Assembly: GCF_000271485.2 (NCBI RefSeq)
Contig: NZ_AKVN02000001.1
Span: forward strand, 4,284,501-4,348,500
Length of the DNA stretch: 64,000 nt
Direction: 5' to 3'
DNA from: Pelosinus fermentans DSM 17108
Lineage (GTDB): Bacteria; Bacillota; Negativicutes; DSM-13327
This document shows, piece after piece, positions 17,883 through 28,800 of the stretch. Each line of letters begins with the position of its first letter. Position 1 is the first letter of the stretch. The position numbers were made by a program, and so were the translations under genes. The notes below the pieces were generated by a model. The model was not told the origin of the DNA and ran no database searches. It saw only the letters and a list, made by a program, of their open reading frames with translations.

Positions 17883-18761
17883 GTGTATACACTTGGAATT
17901 GAAGCCTTCTTAGCCATCGTACGTACCCAGAGTTTGAGTCGGGCAGCCGAGAAGCTACACCTTGCACAATCTAGCGTTAGTCACAGACTTAAAACACTAG
18001 AAGAAATGATGGGGGCAACATTAATTGAGCGCGGCAAAGGAATCAAAGAAATTAGCTTAACACCTATGGGTGCAGAATTCTTACAGTTGGCTGAAAGATG
18101 GAATTCCCTCTGGCTGGAAACTCAAATTTTAAAATCACAAGGTCCGAAACTTTCCTTATCCTTCGGTACCGTAAATAGTCTCAATACTTTTGTTTTTCCG
18201 CCAGTATTCAGCGCAATGACCCAACATCAACCACCAGTGATCTTAGAAATTCATACACTACATTCTATCCCCCTTTACGAAGAAGTCGAAAAGGGACAAA
18301 TACATGTCGGATTTGCGCTTAGAGAACAGACCCTTCCCGGAGTAAAAGTTGAGCGCTTCCTGACCGCACCAATGGTAGTTCTACGCATGGGAGAACCATC
18401 TGATGGTAACGCAAAGCTAATCAATCCCAATGAGCTAGATCCAAACTATGAACTATATGTTCCTTGGGGACCACTTTTTCAGATTTGGCATGATCGCTGG
18501 TGGAATCCCCTTTGCCTATCAAGAATTAAATTAGAAAGCGCTCAACTATTATTTACACTTTTGCAGCATCCTCTCCAATGGGCAATCGTACCAATGTGGA
18601 TCGCAAAATCAGCTTTAAAAGAGGGGAGATTTTCCTATTATCACTTATCTGATCCTCCACCAGATATCATTTGTTACAAACTCACTCACAAATATCCAAA
18701 ACCAAGCACCCTCCAAAGTTTAGCCATCCTAGATCATTATCTTGACCTCGGTGATTACTAA
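17883..18761 (+). CDS. LysR-family transcriptional regulator
   Basis: 292 residues. The N-terminal helix-turn-helix is typical (TQSLSRAAEKLHLAQSSVSH, then LKTLEEMMGATLIER), followed by the periplasmic-binding-type effector domain (~90-292). The gene is divergent from the RraA-MFS pair and starts 182 bases from it, so it most likely controls that operon in response to the transported acid (inference). The GTG start at 17883 has an AGAGGTG box. A hairpin terminator follows at 18854. Confidence 0.92.
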   Translation: MYTLGIEAFLAIVRTQSLSRAAEKLHLAQSSVSHRLKTLEEMMGATLIERGKGIKEISLTPMGAEFLQLAERWNSLWLETQILKSQGPKLSLSFGTVNSLNTFVFPPVFSAMTQHQPPVILEIHTLHSIPLYEEVEKGQIHVGFALREQTLPGVKVERFLTAPMVVLRMGEPSDGNAKLINPNELDPNYELYVPWGPLFQIWHDRWWNPLCLSRIKLESAQLLFTLLQHPLQWAIVPMWIAKSALKEGRFSYYHLSDPPPDIICYKLTHKYPKPSTLQSLAILDHYLDLGDY

Positions 18762-18853
18762 AAATTGGTATGAATGAAAAAATGGGAATTCACCTACTTG
18801 CAAATAAAATGAACAAGATTGTAATATAACAAACGAGATGTAACTAAATCGTA

Positions 18854-18897
18854 AAAGCCGCTAATTCTTCCTTAAAAGGTAGATGATTAGCGGCTTT
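18854..18897. terminator. Bidirectional terminator after the LysR gene
   Basis: 12-bp stem AAAGCCGCTAAT / ATTAGCGGCTTT with a 20-base loop, about 90 bases past the LysR stop and facing the converging 18982 gene. Confidence 0.7.
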
Positions 18898-18981
18898 ACA
18901 ATTATAAGAATATCCCATTCCTTTGGATCAAAGAAAAACCATTGCACCATTTATGGATTACATTATTTCACTAAACTAAAT

Positions 18982-19329
18982 TCATTCAAAATCATTTCGA
19001 CCATTGCCTGAATAACGCACTAGATGTGAAAATCCTTTTGCTTCAAATTTGAAGATGATTAAATCTTCATCAAATTTTTCAGGACAGGATTTAACCTTTG
19101 AAACCAAAAATTCCAAGCCGTATTGGGAAAAGATCGTCCATAGCTGGCAAGGAAGTTCTTCTAATTCCTTATATGTTGCTAAAAACGGCTCATGATATTG
19201 CCCCTCAAAAAGCCTCTTTCTCCATAGACGATCTTGACTAAGTTCCATAGTTACATCTTCTAAATACTTCTCGTGAAATTTTTCTGTTATCGCAAATTGC
19301 ATCCTATTATTTCCTACTTTCTTGTTCAT
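18982..19329 (-). CDS. Uncharacterised 115-residue protein
   Basis: Not recognised. A soluble, charged protein without signal peptide or membrane helix, starting MNKKVGNNRMQFAITEKF. It is rich in Glu, Phe and Lys (FHEKYLEDV, YKELEELPCQLWTIF, DLIIFKFEAKGF). It lies 81 bases downstream of the PAS histidine kinase on the same strand and converges on the LysR gene. An internal Met at residue 10 is an alternative start. The coding call rests on length, composition and fit to the gap; no function is offered. Confidence 0.55.
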   Translation of the reverse strand: MNKKVGNNRMQFAITEKFHEKYLEDVTMELSQDRLWRKRLFEGQYHEPFLATYKELEELPCQLWTIFSQYGLEFLVSKVKSCPEKFDEDLIIFKFEAKGFSHLVRYSGNGRNDFE

Positions 19330-19410
19330 AATGAATCCGACATTATGACAATTCTATCACGACTTTACGCATTTATCCTCTTTTTTATCGATCTCCTATT
19401 GGAAATACTA

Positions 19411-20496
19411 TTACGACCACGAAAAATTCACCATAAAAGTGGTCCCAGCGTCTCCCGTCTTAATATCGATTTTTGCATTATGCCGATTCGCTATGCTGAA
19501 GCAAATTGGCAATCCCAGACCAGTACCATTTTCTTTCGTCGTCAAAAAGGGGGTACCTAATTTTTGTTTTATTTCCATCGGAATTCCCGTGCCTTGGTCT
19601 TGAATGGATAAAACCACTTGCTTGCCTTCCACAAACGTACTAATCGTCAATTTTCCTCCCGGTGCCATGGCTTCCAAGCCGTTCCTGACAAAATTGAGGA
19701 TGAGTTGGCGCATCTCTTGGGCATCCAAAAGTAAAGGAGGAATATCAGTCAATTCCGTAACAATCCACTTTTCATTAAGCAGCGCATCAGACTCCATTAA
19801 TGGCAGGATATTTTTAATAATCTCATTCAGGTTCTGGGGGGATTGATCCAGGGGCTTATTCTTCGCCAGGGAAAGATATTCCGTAATAATGGAATTGGCT
19901 CGATCTAGTTCGGTGACCATCAAATTGAGCTGGGAATTAAAATGTGCAAATTCCGTCCTCCGCATAAAGGACTGCAAGAAACCTCTTACCGTCGTCAAAG
20001 GATTCCTGATCTCATGGGCAATACCAGCAGCCATTTCCCCAATTAAGTTTAACCTTTCCATCCGAGACATCTCTTTTTCCATCAGCTTACGTTCCGTAAT
20101 ATCAGCTATAATCGATCTGTATTTTGATCCATAATCGCCAGCACCCGGCAGCGGCATACTAATAATTTGAGCATGGATCATCCCAGTGTTTCGAGGTATA
20201 ACTCCTAATTCAGTAATGACTTTTTTACCAGTTATCCGGCATGTTCGCAGATGGTCAAAAAAAAGCTTATAACTTCCTTTCGCAAGAAAAACAGACATTG
20301 GCATTCCGAGTAGCTGGGGTCGTTCCATACCTAACAGGGCTGCGCCAGCAAGGTTAATCTCACTGATACAGCCCGTTTTATCGAAAGTCACATAACCCAC
20401 TGGCGCAAAATCATAAAGATCAGCATAGCGATTGCGTGACTCCTCCAACTCCCCCAGAGCTTCTTGCATCGTCCTGCACTGAATTTCTAAGTCCAT
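19411..20496 (-). CDS. PAS-domain sensor histidine kinase
   Basis: 361 residues, no membrane helix, so cytoplasmic. A PAS domain (~20-130; DLYDFAPVGYVTFDKTG) is followed by a HisKA dimerisation helix with the phospho-acceptor in IAHEIRNPLTTV, and an ATPase domain with the N box NFVRNGLEAMAP, G1 DQGTGIP and G2 ENGTGLGLP. It starts 77 bases after the end of the CheB-CheR-PAS gene on the same strand; the two are probably co-transcribed and share a signal path. No response regulator gene is adjacent. Confidence 0.9.
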   Translation of the reverse strand: MDLEIQCRTMQEALGELEESRNRYADLYDFAPVGYVTFDKTGCISEINLAGAALLGMERPQLLGMPMSVFLAKGSYKLFFDHLRTCRITGKKVITELGVIPRNTGMIHAQIISMPLPGAGDYGSKYRSIIADITERKLMEKEMSRMERLNLIGEMAAGIAHEIRNPLTTVRGFLQSFMRRTEFAHFNSQLNLMVTELDRANSIITEYLSLAKNKPLDQSPQNLNEIIKNILPLMESDALLNEKWIVTELTDIPPLLLDAQEMRQLILNFVRNGLEAMAPGGKLTISTFVEGKQVVLSIQDQGTGIPMEIKQKLGTPFLTTKENGTGLGLPICFSIANRHNAKIDIKTGDAGTTFMVNFSWS

Positions 20497-20573
20497 ATTC
20501 TCCTCCTATTGACCAAACGCGTTGTTTCTCTGCTCCTAGTGTGTACTTTTACCTTTTTCTTTTTGATTTACTG

Positions 20574-23500
20574 TTATTCGGTCTGCAAAGCAATTGTTTC
20601 AAAAGACATCAGAATCAATTTTGCATTATCGTGCAAGTTTACAATCCGCCGGGCATTAATCAGCATTGTTAAATTCCCGACATCAGGTAAATCGCCAGTG
20701 ATCGCAAAATCTTCGAACGCCGTGTCATGGTCGAGAAGATCCGCCAACAGGGTGTACAGTTCAAGTAGGTTCCACTGACTGTCTTTGATTTGAAAAATGG
20801 ATTGCCCAATCAAGTCTCCAGGTGTCATTTGAAAAATTTGATAAAAAGCTTTATTAGCTGTTTTCAAGCGCAAGTCAGCATTAAGAACCACCATAGGATG
20901 CCTTACCGTTTCCACAATGGCTTCGGCGTATTCCCGAGCCTCCTGGATAACTCTAATGCTTCGCTTGATAGCGTCAATATCAGCAAAAGTGATGATAACG
21001 CCGTCGATCTTGTTATCCGTAGTCCGATAGGGACGTATCTGCATGGAGTACCAGTGGCCTGTTCGGTCTTGAACTTCTTGCTCCGTACTGTTTAGAGTAT
21101 CAATTACCTGTAAACTCACTTGCTCCAAATCAGGAACATCGATGTTTGGTTTAATATTACCGATCGGTCGTCCTACATCAGCCCCTATCAAATTGAATAC
21201 CTTTTCTGCAAGTGAGTTGAAACGTCTAATGCGTAAATCGCTGCTGAGTATAAGAACAGGGAGGTTAATGCTGCGAAGAAGATTGATCATATCATTGTTG
21301 ACATGATTCAATTCCATATTACGGGTTCTTAGTTCTTCGTTCAGGGTCATCAACTCTTCATTTGTCGACTGAAGTTCCTCTTTTGCAGTCTCCATCTCTT
21401 CATTCATACTCTGCAGCTCTTCGTTGCTCGATTGTACTTCCTCATTGGCGTACCGGAGATCCTCATTGACTACTTCATGCTGATCAATAATCGACTGCAA
21501 ATATTCTTTTGTAGCAGCAACTTCCTGTTTTAAACGCCGTGCCTCCTCTGCAGCTCCTGGTTGAAGAATTTCCTGTGAAGTGCCACTTTCAACTGCACTA
21601 TAAAGCTCGGTATGAGATGCAGCATCCTGAAACAATACCAGAAAGTATTCGCCTCTTTGAAATGGACCATTAATAGGAACAACATCAACATTAATCGAGA
21701 GTGAATATCCATTTTTAAAAAGGTGCAATCCTTCTTTTCTGACCATTGCATTTTCTTTTTTGGCTTGATTAACAGCTGCCCGCAATCCGGTAAACAATCC
21801 ATCCCGAGCCATCTTCAGTAAATTTACGCTGGGCATTCCTGGTGCAGGTTCAAGATACACACCAGTACGCCCCCGAAACTGGATAATATCCAACTTGCTG
21901 TTAATAATGACACCAGATGGAGCATATTTTCCGAGAACGATCCGATCAGCCTCTTTATGTACTTCCATCCAGGAATCGCCGCTAAATCCGTCTGCATCAG
22001 CCGTGCGACGATTTTGGATGGATGCCGCATGCTCAATGGCAGAAAAATCAAATACCATAGGAGTGGTTACCGATTTCTTCGTGTAAATCCTATGTTTTTT
22101 ATCCACCAAACCAAACAAATCAGCAAATACACCTATGGATTCTGATGAACCTAACATCAGAAAACGATTGGGATTTAAGGCATAATGAAAAATCGGAAAA
22201 ATTCGTTTATGCAATGCCGGACCAAAATAGATTATTACATTGCGGCAACTGATGAGATCCACTCTGGAAATAGGCGGGTCCTGCCCGATGTCCTGCCTAG
22301 CGAATACGCATATGTCACGAATTCTCTTACTAACCTGATAGCCCTGTTCCACCTCGACAAAGAAGCGGCTGATCTGTGCCGGAGAAACATCGCTCATGAT
22401 CGTCTTAGGATAGATTCCAGACCGCGCTTTTTCGATAACGATTTCATTAATATCCGTAGCGAAGATCTGGATTCGCTGGTTGACGTTGTTGTCCTCCAAA
22501 AACTCCAGTAAAGCTATGGCTAGTGAATAGGCCTCCTCGCCAGTTGAACACCCGGGTACCCACAGCCGGATAGGTACATTTGGCACGGCAGTACTCACGA
22601 TGGATGGAAAAACCACCTCTTTCAAAGTGTCGAAGGCCTGCTGGTCACGAAAAAATTTCGTGACATTGATCAGCATATCTTGCTGCAAAGCGGTAAGTTC
22701 TGCGCCGTTTTCCCATAGATAAGCAATATAATCATCAAGCTTTTCTATTCTGAGTAAAACCATTCGGCGCATAATACGCCTTTTTATAGTAAACTGCTTG
22801 TATTCAGCGAAATTAATGCCGCTGACTTTGCGTAGCAGAGCGATAATTCGATCAAGTGCCTCCGCTCCGTCGGGGAACAGCTCGATGTCTTCCGATATCG
22901 AACTTGTAATCATCTGGGATTGACCAAGACGTGAAAGTTCACCTGCAATTTGCAGTGGCTCCAAAATAAAATCTACCATACCGGTAGCGATTGCGCTGCA
23001 CGGCATGCTGTCATATTTCGCTGACTGAGGAGTTTGGGCAAAGGCAATACCGCCAGCAGCCTTTATTGCTTTTATCCCTTGCGCACCATCTGCGCCGTTT
23101 CCAGACAAAATCACACCGAAAGCCTTGCTCTCTCTATCCATAGCCAGTGATTCGAAGAAAGAATCGATGGGCGTATACCGCCCCACACCGCTTTTTTGCG
23201 GTACGGTAGTCAGCACTCCATTCAAAACACGTAGCTCTGTTCCAGGTGCAATAACATAAACTTGATTTGGCTGCGCGACAGCATGATCTCTTACTTCGCA
23301 GACAGACATAGCTGTCGCCTTTGCCAAAATGTCCGACAAGGCACTGTCATTGTTGGCATCCAAATGCTGAATAACGACAAAAGCCATGCCAGTTGTTTCC
23401 GCCATACCCTCAAATAACTGCAACAGGGCCTGCAGCCCTCCAGCAGAAGCTCCAATGCCGACGATCAGACAATCTTGCCGCTGGAATTGGTTAGCATCTG

Positions 23501-23597
23501 TACATCCTGTTGTCGAAGCAAGCCTAGCGGCAGCCCCAAAAGATTGCCTTCCAGATTGCTGGTTATGGGCTTTGTCACCGGAATTATTTTTTGTCAA
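20574..23597 (-). CDS. CheB-CheR-PAS fusion protein (methylesterase/methyltransferase with sensor domains)
   Basis: About 1007 residues. CheB methylesterase first (~30-220) with Ser in GIGASAGGLQAL, His in VIQHLD and Asp in GNGADGAQG as the catalytic triad. CheR methyltransferase follows (~240-500) with GCSTGEEAYSLAI, ATDINE and SCRNVIIYF. Then a long coiled coil (~650-760, repeats such as NEELQSMNEEMETAKEEL) and two PAS domains. The likely start is TTG at 23597, with AAGGAG 8 bases upstream; in-frame ATGs further upstream lack such a site. No methyl-accepting receptor or cheA is near, so its target is unknown. The histidine kinase gene follows. Confidence 0.88.
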   Translation of the reverse strand: MTKNNSGDKAHNQQSGRQSFGAAARLASTTGCTDANQFQRQDCLIVGIGASAGGLQALLQLFEGMAETTGMAFVVIQHLDANNDSALSDILAKATAMSVCEVRDHAVAQPNQVYVIAPGTELRVLNGVLTTVPQKSGVGRYTPIDSFFESLAMDRESKAFGVILSGNGADGAQGIKAIKAAGGIAFAQTPQSAKYDSMPCSAIATGMVDFILEPLQIAGELSRLGQSQMITSSISEDIELFPDGAEALDRIIALLRKVSGINFAEYKQFTIKRRIMRRMVLLRIEKLDDYIAYLWENGAELTALQQDMLINVTKFFRDQQAFDTLKEVVFPSIVSTAVPNVPIRLWVPGCSTGEEAYSLAIALLEFLEDNNVNQRIQIFATDINEIVIEKARSGIYPKTIMSDVSPAQISRFFVEVEQGYQVSKRIRDICVFARQDIGQDPPISRVDLISCRNVIIYFGPALHKRIFPIFHYALNPNRFLMLGSSESIGVFADLFGLVDKKHRIYTKKSVTTPMVFDFSAIEHAASIQNRRTADADGFSGDSWMEVHKEADRIVLGKYAPSGVIINSKLDIIQFRGRTGVYLEPAPGMPSVNLLKMARDGLFTGLRAAVNQAKKENAMVRKEGLHLFKNGYSLSINVDVVPINGPFQRGEYFLVLFQDAASHTELYSAVESGTSQEILQPGAAEEARRLKQEVAATKEYLQSIIDQHEVVNEDLRYANEEVQSSNEELQSMNEEMETAKEELQSTNEELMTLNEELRTRNMELNHVNNDMINLLRSINLPVLILSSDLRIRRFNSLAEKVFNLIGADVGRPIGNIKPNIDVPDLEQVSLQVIDTLNSTEQEVQDRTGHWYSMQIRPYRTTDNKIDGVIITFADIDAIKRSIRVIQEAREYAEAIVETVRHPMVVLNADLRLKTANKAFYQIFQMTPGDLIGQSIFQIKDSQWNLLELYTLLADLLDHDTAFEDFAITGDLPDVGNLTMLINARRIVNLHDNAKLILMSFETIALQTE

Positions 23598-23911
23598 TAT
23601 TCTCTCTCCTTTTACAAATAGAAACAGCATTATGCCTCTACACAGCCTCGCAGAAATCCCAATCGATAAAATACTCCACAACGAGTCATCTTTATGCAAC
23701 GTTCTACAACACTGCACACTTCTCCTCTCTGGAAATTAAAAGCATTTTAGGGAAAATATAGTTTTCCTAAATATTCTCTCCCTATAAAAAGCAATCCATA
23801 ATAAATTTAACAAATTAAAGCAAAAAACCCGCTAAAATCGCAGGTTTTTCTTGTAGGTTTAAATTTAATTGGCATAGATGAGTCGAAACAAATTTTAATG
23901 TGAATATCTTA
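23598..23911. other. Gap between hcp and the CheB-CheR gene
   Basis: 314 bases; apart from the hcp terminator at 23823 only AT-rich sequence is seen, presumably the CheB-CheR promoter. Confidence 0.5.
23823..23849 (-). terminator. Terminator after hcp (first copy)
   Basis: Stem AAAAACC / GGTTTTT extended by CGC/GCA-type pairing, with T6 on the minus strand, about 60 bases past the hcp stop. Confidence 0.7.
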
Positions 23912-25564
23912 CTAATTGGCCTGCTTAAGCGCACTTCTCAAATCATCCTCAGGTGTACTGATTGGTTTTATAGCAAAGGTTTCCACAAGGTATTGCAGCA
24001 CATTGGGGGATATAAAGGCTGGTAAACTTGGTCCTAAATACATTCCATTGATCCCTAGTGATAATAATGCTAATAAATCAGCAACAGCCTTTTGCTCATA
24101 CCAGGATAGTATAATGGAAAGCGGCAAAGAATTGACATCGGTATCAAAAGCATCAGCTAATGCTGTAGCGATTCGAACTGCTGAATAGGCATCATTACAT
24201 TGTCCGATATCGAGTAATCTTGGCAAGCCAGCCACCGTTCCAAAATCCAATTTGTTAAATCGGTACTTACCGCAAGCTAACGTGAGAATGACACAATCCT
24301 CAGGAACCATTTGGGCAAACTCGGTATAATAACTTCTGCCTGGTCTTGCTCCATCACAGCCGCCGATTAAGAAGAAATGTCTTAATTTTCCTTCCTTAAC
24401 TGCATTAACAATGGCTTCGGCATGGGATAATGTTGCATGATGTCCGAAACCAACGAGGATTTCTTTTTTCTCTTCCTCTTCTTTGAATCCACCCAGCTCC
24501 AGTGATTTCTTAATGATTTCACTAAAATCCTTAGTTCCGTCGCCAGAGGCCCCAATGTATTTTACTCCATCCCAGCCTACAACACTCGTCGTAAAGATTC
24601 TATCCTTATAAGTTTCTCTCGGTCTCATCAAACAGTTCGTTGTCATTAAAATGCATCCTGGTATTTCATCAAATTCTTTCTGCTGATTTTGCCAGGCAGA
24701 ACCATAGTTGCCGACTAAATGCTTATATTTTTTCAGTGCAGGGTATCCATGGGCGGGCAGCATTTCACCATGGGTATAAATGTTAATGCCCTTGCCTTCT
24801 GTTTGCTCAAGCAGCATCTCTAGATCTCTTAGATCATGACCGGATATAATGATAAATGGACCTTTCTTCACATTCACATTCACTTTATGAGGAGAAGGAT
24901 TTTCGTATGTTGTAGTATTGGCCTCATCCAGCACCTTCATTACTTCTACACTCATGTTCCCGGTTCTCATTACCATCCGTATCATTTCTTCAAGTGTTAA
25001 ACGATCATTCGTCGTAGCTTCTAACCCTAAGAAATAGAATTGGTCTACTTGATCACTATTGTATTTAATAAATCTGGCTTGATGTCCATAGGCACTAATA
25101 CCTTTTAGTCCAAATAATATCGTGGAACGCAGGGACCTGATATCAGCATCCAGATTCTGATCATACATAATTCCAGCCTTCACTGCTTCTTTTAGCATTT
25201 CTTCTTTGGTATTACTCACATTAAAAGTAGCTGCTTCTGGATATTGCCCCTCTGGTGCCAAATTTCTCAGCTTTTCTTTTATCTTTTGTGATTCCTTTAT
25301 TAAATTCACATGCACCTGAGCATCAAAGTTTACATTTGTTAAGGTTGTAAACAAGCCATTTTCTACAAATTTTACAGTTTCCTGATCAATTTTCTTTCCT
25401 TGCTCGATTAAAGGCTTGGCATAGCAAGAAATTCCCTTTAACTGATAAATTAATAAATCTTGTAAATTTGCAATTTCTGGTGTTTTTCCACAAACACCAC
25501 TTTTCGTACAGCCTTTTCCGCCAAATGTTTGCTCACACTGATAACAAAACATTGAATGATCCAT
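23912..25564 (-). CDS. hcp: Hybrid-cluster protein / hydroxylamine reductase (first copy)
   Basis: 550-residue prismane protein, which reduces nitric oxide or hydroxylamine under anaerobic nitrosative stress. The N-terminal cubane ligands are in FCYQCEQTFGGKGC and SGVCGK. Hybrid-cluster residues are visible in [52 protein letters not shown] and CNDAYSAV. The AAGGGGAG box supports the ATG at 25564. It is preceded, 255 bases upstream on the same strand, by a giant activase gene whose own terminator lies between them. A second, diverged copy is at 56507. Confidence 0.95.
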   Translation of the reverse strand: MDHSMFCYQCEQTFGGKGCTKSGVCGKTPEIANLQDLLIYQLKGISCYAKPLIEQGKKIDQETVKFVENGLFTTLTNVNFDAQVHVNLIKESQKIKEKLRNLAPEGQYPEAATFNVSNTKEEMLKEAVKAGIMYDQNLDADIRSLRSTILFGLKGISAYGHQARFIKYNSDQVDQFYFLGLEATTNDRLTLEEMIRMVMRTGNMSVEVMKVLDEANTTTYENPSPHKVNVNVKKGPFIIISGHDLRDLEMLLEQTEGKGINIYTHGEMLPAHGYPALKKYKHLVGNYGSAWQNQQKEFDEIPGCILMTTNCLMRPRETYKDRIFTTSVVGWDGVKYIGASGDGTKDFSEIIKKSLELGGFKEEEEKKEILVGFGHHATLSHAEAIVNAVKEGKLRHFFLIGGCDGARPGRSYYTEFAQMVPEDCVILTLACGKYRFNKLDFGTVAGLPRLLDIGQCNDAYSAVRIATALADAFDTDVNSLPLSIILSWYEQKAVADLLALLSLGINGMYLGPSLPAFISPNVLQYLVETFAIKPISTPEDDLRSALKQAN

Positions 25565-25749
25565 TTTAGTCTCCCCTTTTATTCTGTTTTTCAGTAAATT
25601 GCTTTATCTCCTATAAAAATTCTAAGATATGAGTATTTCACAATCGACTGCTATCTATTTACTTCTTTATTATTCCTTACAACGATTTTGTTATACGCCT
25701 TCTTCCCTATCTCAAATTAAAGAAACTTATGCTTTTCTATACATAGAGC

Positions 25750-25787
25750 AAATACCCTGAAAACGAGTTATCGTCTTCAGGGTATTT
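25750..25787 (-). terminator. Terminator after the first giant activase gene
   Basis: Long stem AAATACCCTGAA / TTCAGGGTATTT continuing to ACGA/TCGT around a 4-base loop, 33 bases past the stop codon. It argues against simple co-transcription with hcp. Confidence 0.75.
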
Positions 25788-25819
25788 CACTTTTACGAAT
25801 TTATTGTATCGTCTAGGTC

Positions 25820-28800
25820 TTATATATAATGCATAAACGTATCAAGTAACTCTTTATTATTACTATGACTCGATCCATCAAAAGCCAGGTCAAGTACAGG
25901 ATGTTTAATCTCGTCTTTATCTCTGTCTCTCAGAAGTTTCTGTATGGTAGCTGTATTTTCATACATGGAACTCACCGCCAAAATTCCATCCACATGCTCT
26001 GGGCAGCGAAAGATCTTGGCAAGTCGATAGCGTCCCGCTCCTCCCGCATATAGGGGCAGCCTCCTATCAGCCTCTTTCAATAACTCATCAATATTCCTAT
26101 CAAAAGGACTATATTCTGACAAACCATCGGAAATATTATTCATTACACGCTTTACTCTCTCCAGCTGCTCTTTGAATCCTTTCCGGTTCTTAGAACTCTT
26201 CTTAAGGCTCTCATACCCTGTAAACAGTAGAACCTCAGATAAAGGCTGGTACATCAATTTATGATTTTTCTCTAAACCTTTTAATTGAGAATTCGTTAGA
26301 TATTCGTTGAATATAACGCTCCATTCTCCCAGAACAACGATCTTTTTATCATATGTCTTATTCTGTAATTTTTGATACACATCTTGAGAAAGCTGAATCA
26401 GGTTCTGTTCATTCAGCCCACCGTGCCTGATTAAATCCAGCACTTTCAGCAAAATCAGTTCCCGGTCTACTGGATCAGAAGCTTGAGCCAAATCAGCCGC
26501 CATAACCCCTAATGCAAAGTCATAACCATACTCTTTGCTTTCCAATAAATCTTCAATAAATGGAGAAATCACTTCCCCTTGATAGCCTGCGCCTTTTAAT
26601 TTTTCATTTACCAGCCTTCCGTACTGACCATACACCTCGCTGCCTTCACTTTGGGGCAGCCACAGCTTAATTCTCTTCTCTTCAGATTTCTCCAAATAGT
26701 AGAAGATGTCCCCCAATAAGGAAAACATAGATACATATTCCTTAGACTTGGTAAATCCTTTTCCCACTTCTAATGACTGTTGGCCGGTTGGCGGTAAAAG
26801 ATCTGCTGCAATTCCCTTGGATGTAAACCATTCACATAAAACTTGACTATAGGGATAAAGATTTGGCAGTAACAGTTTTCCCTGAAAGCTTTCTTCTTTA
26901 CTCCGGGTGGTATTAGGTATTGATTTTTTTATGGTTTTCGCATCATAATGATCCAAACTATTGATAAAAGCTTCTAACCGGGTAATAACCCCGACACTCG
27001 ATGAGTGTTCGTCAACCTCAATATGCAAATATGGTTTCCCCTGCATTTCGGCATTGAAATAATGACTCAGCACCGTATCCGGACCGCATCCATGATTGGT
27101 AATATAGATGGGATACAGATTAGGCATATCCCGTACAATTTTTGCTCCGGCTAAGATATGTTGTCCAAAGGGCCAATACATATTGGGATGATCCTCTGAA
27201 ACATCGTAGTCAAAAGCCGGAATGTTAGCAAGGTTTAGTACCTTATAGCCCATCTTCCTTAAGGTTTGGGGAATCTTCATATTCAGTACAGGATCGGCTA
27301 CATTATAGGTTCTGGTCATAATCACAAAGGCCTTTTCCCCATCTTGAAGACTCTTAACCAATTCCTGGCTTAAGACCTCCACATCCCGGCCATATTCCTG
27401 CATCCTAGCCATGCCTTTCATAATGGCAAATACCATCTGCCCTTTATTTTTCCCTAATTCCTTTCCCATACGCAGTAAAGTCTTCATCATATACACTTTG
27501 CCGAACTTGAAGGAAAGGGCTGGAGCTAATAATTTCACACCTTTTTTCTCTAAGTCCATCACATGGGAAACAATCTGCGAGGCGGTCTGCATGTATACGC
27601 AGGCATAATCTTCCCGGGATTTTGATACATCATGCTTCATCGTGTACAGACTTGGCAGAAAAATATAATCGACTCCTTGTTTTAATAAAGAAGCTACATG
27701 ACCATTGATCAGCTTAATCGGATAGCAGGTTTCTTCCAGAGAATACTCCTGGCTAAGAGCCACAATTTCCTCATCGGTTGCTTTGGACAGAACTACATTA
27801 AAGCCTAGTGTTTTAAAGATTTCATGAAACATAGGAAACAATTTGTGCAAGAATAAGACTCTGGGAATACCAATCGTAAGCTTCGCAGCATCAATGTCCC
27901 CGGTATAACCTTTTAGAAATAGTCCTTCCATCTCCTGATCCACATTTCGCGGGATAGAACGATCAGCCTCTTTGCTGACACTGTTAGCAATTTGGATCAA
28001 CTTCTCCTTAACCAAAAGTGCAGTACCTAATGCACCTGTCACACTGAAGAATTTCGGCAGGATGATATTACGTTTTAGAACCCCGCGAAATGCGTTGACC
28101 ACCGCCTGATTATGAGCAATCCCTCCCTGTAAGAACACTGTATTACCAATGGCTCTATTTCCCACCACACGGTTTAGATAGTTGCTTACAATGGAGTAAG
28201 CCAGTCCTGCGGCAATATCTTCCTTACTTTCATTACTTGCCAAGGCTTTGGCAACATTTCCTTCAATAAACACCGTACACCGATCTCCCAAATTCAAAGG
28301 GTTTTCACTTTTCAGCGCCAGCTGGGAGAAATCTTCGATAGGAATATCTAATTTTTTTGCCTGTTCCTCAATAAATGATCCTGTTCCTGCGGCGCAAATT
28401 TTGTTCATCTCAAAATCCACAACCATACCGTTTTGTATGCTGATATATTTAGAATCCTGTCCGCCGATTTCAAAAACAGTGTCCACCTCAGGATCAGCCT
28501 CTACCGCACCTTTGGCTTGGGCAGTAATCTCATCTACAATGACTGCTGCTTCTAATTCATTCCCAATGAGATAGCGCCCGGATCCCGTAGTGCCTATACC
28601 TTTTATCCTAAGGCGATGCTCAAACTGTTCCTGCAAAGAATCCATTCCTTCGCGAACAGCCTGTCTGGGATTCCCTTTTGTACGCAAATAGCGGTATGCA
28701 ATCACATGTTTCTCATCATCGATTACTACCAGGTTAGTACTGGTAGAGCCAATGTCAATTCCCAAATATCCCTCATAACGGTTAGCCACATGCTGGCAGT

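Noticed and set aside
22185-22511. 108-codon plus-strand frame inside the CheB-CheR gene
   Set aside because: Antisense shadow of the CheR domain.
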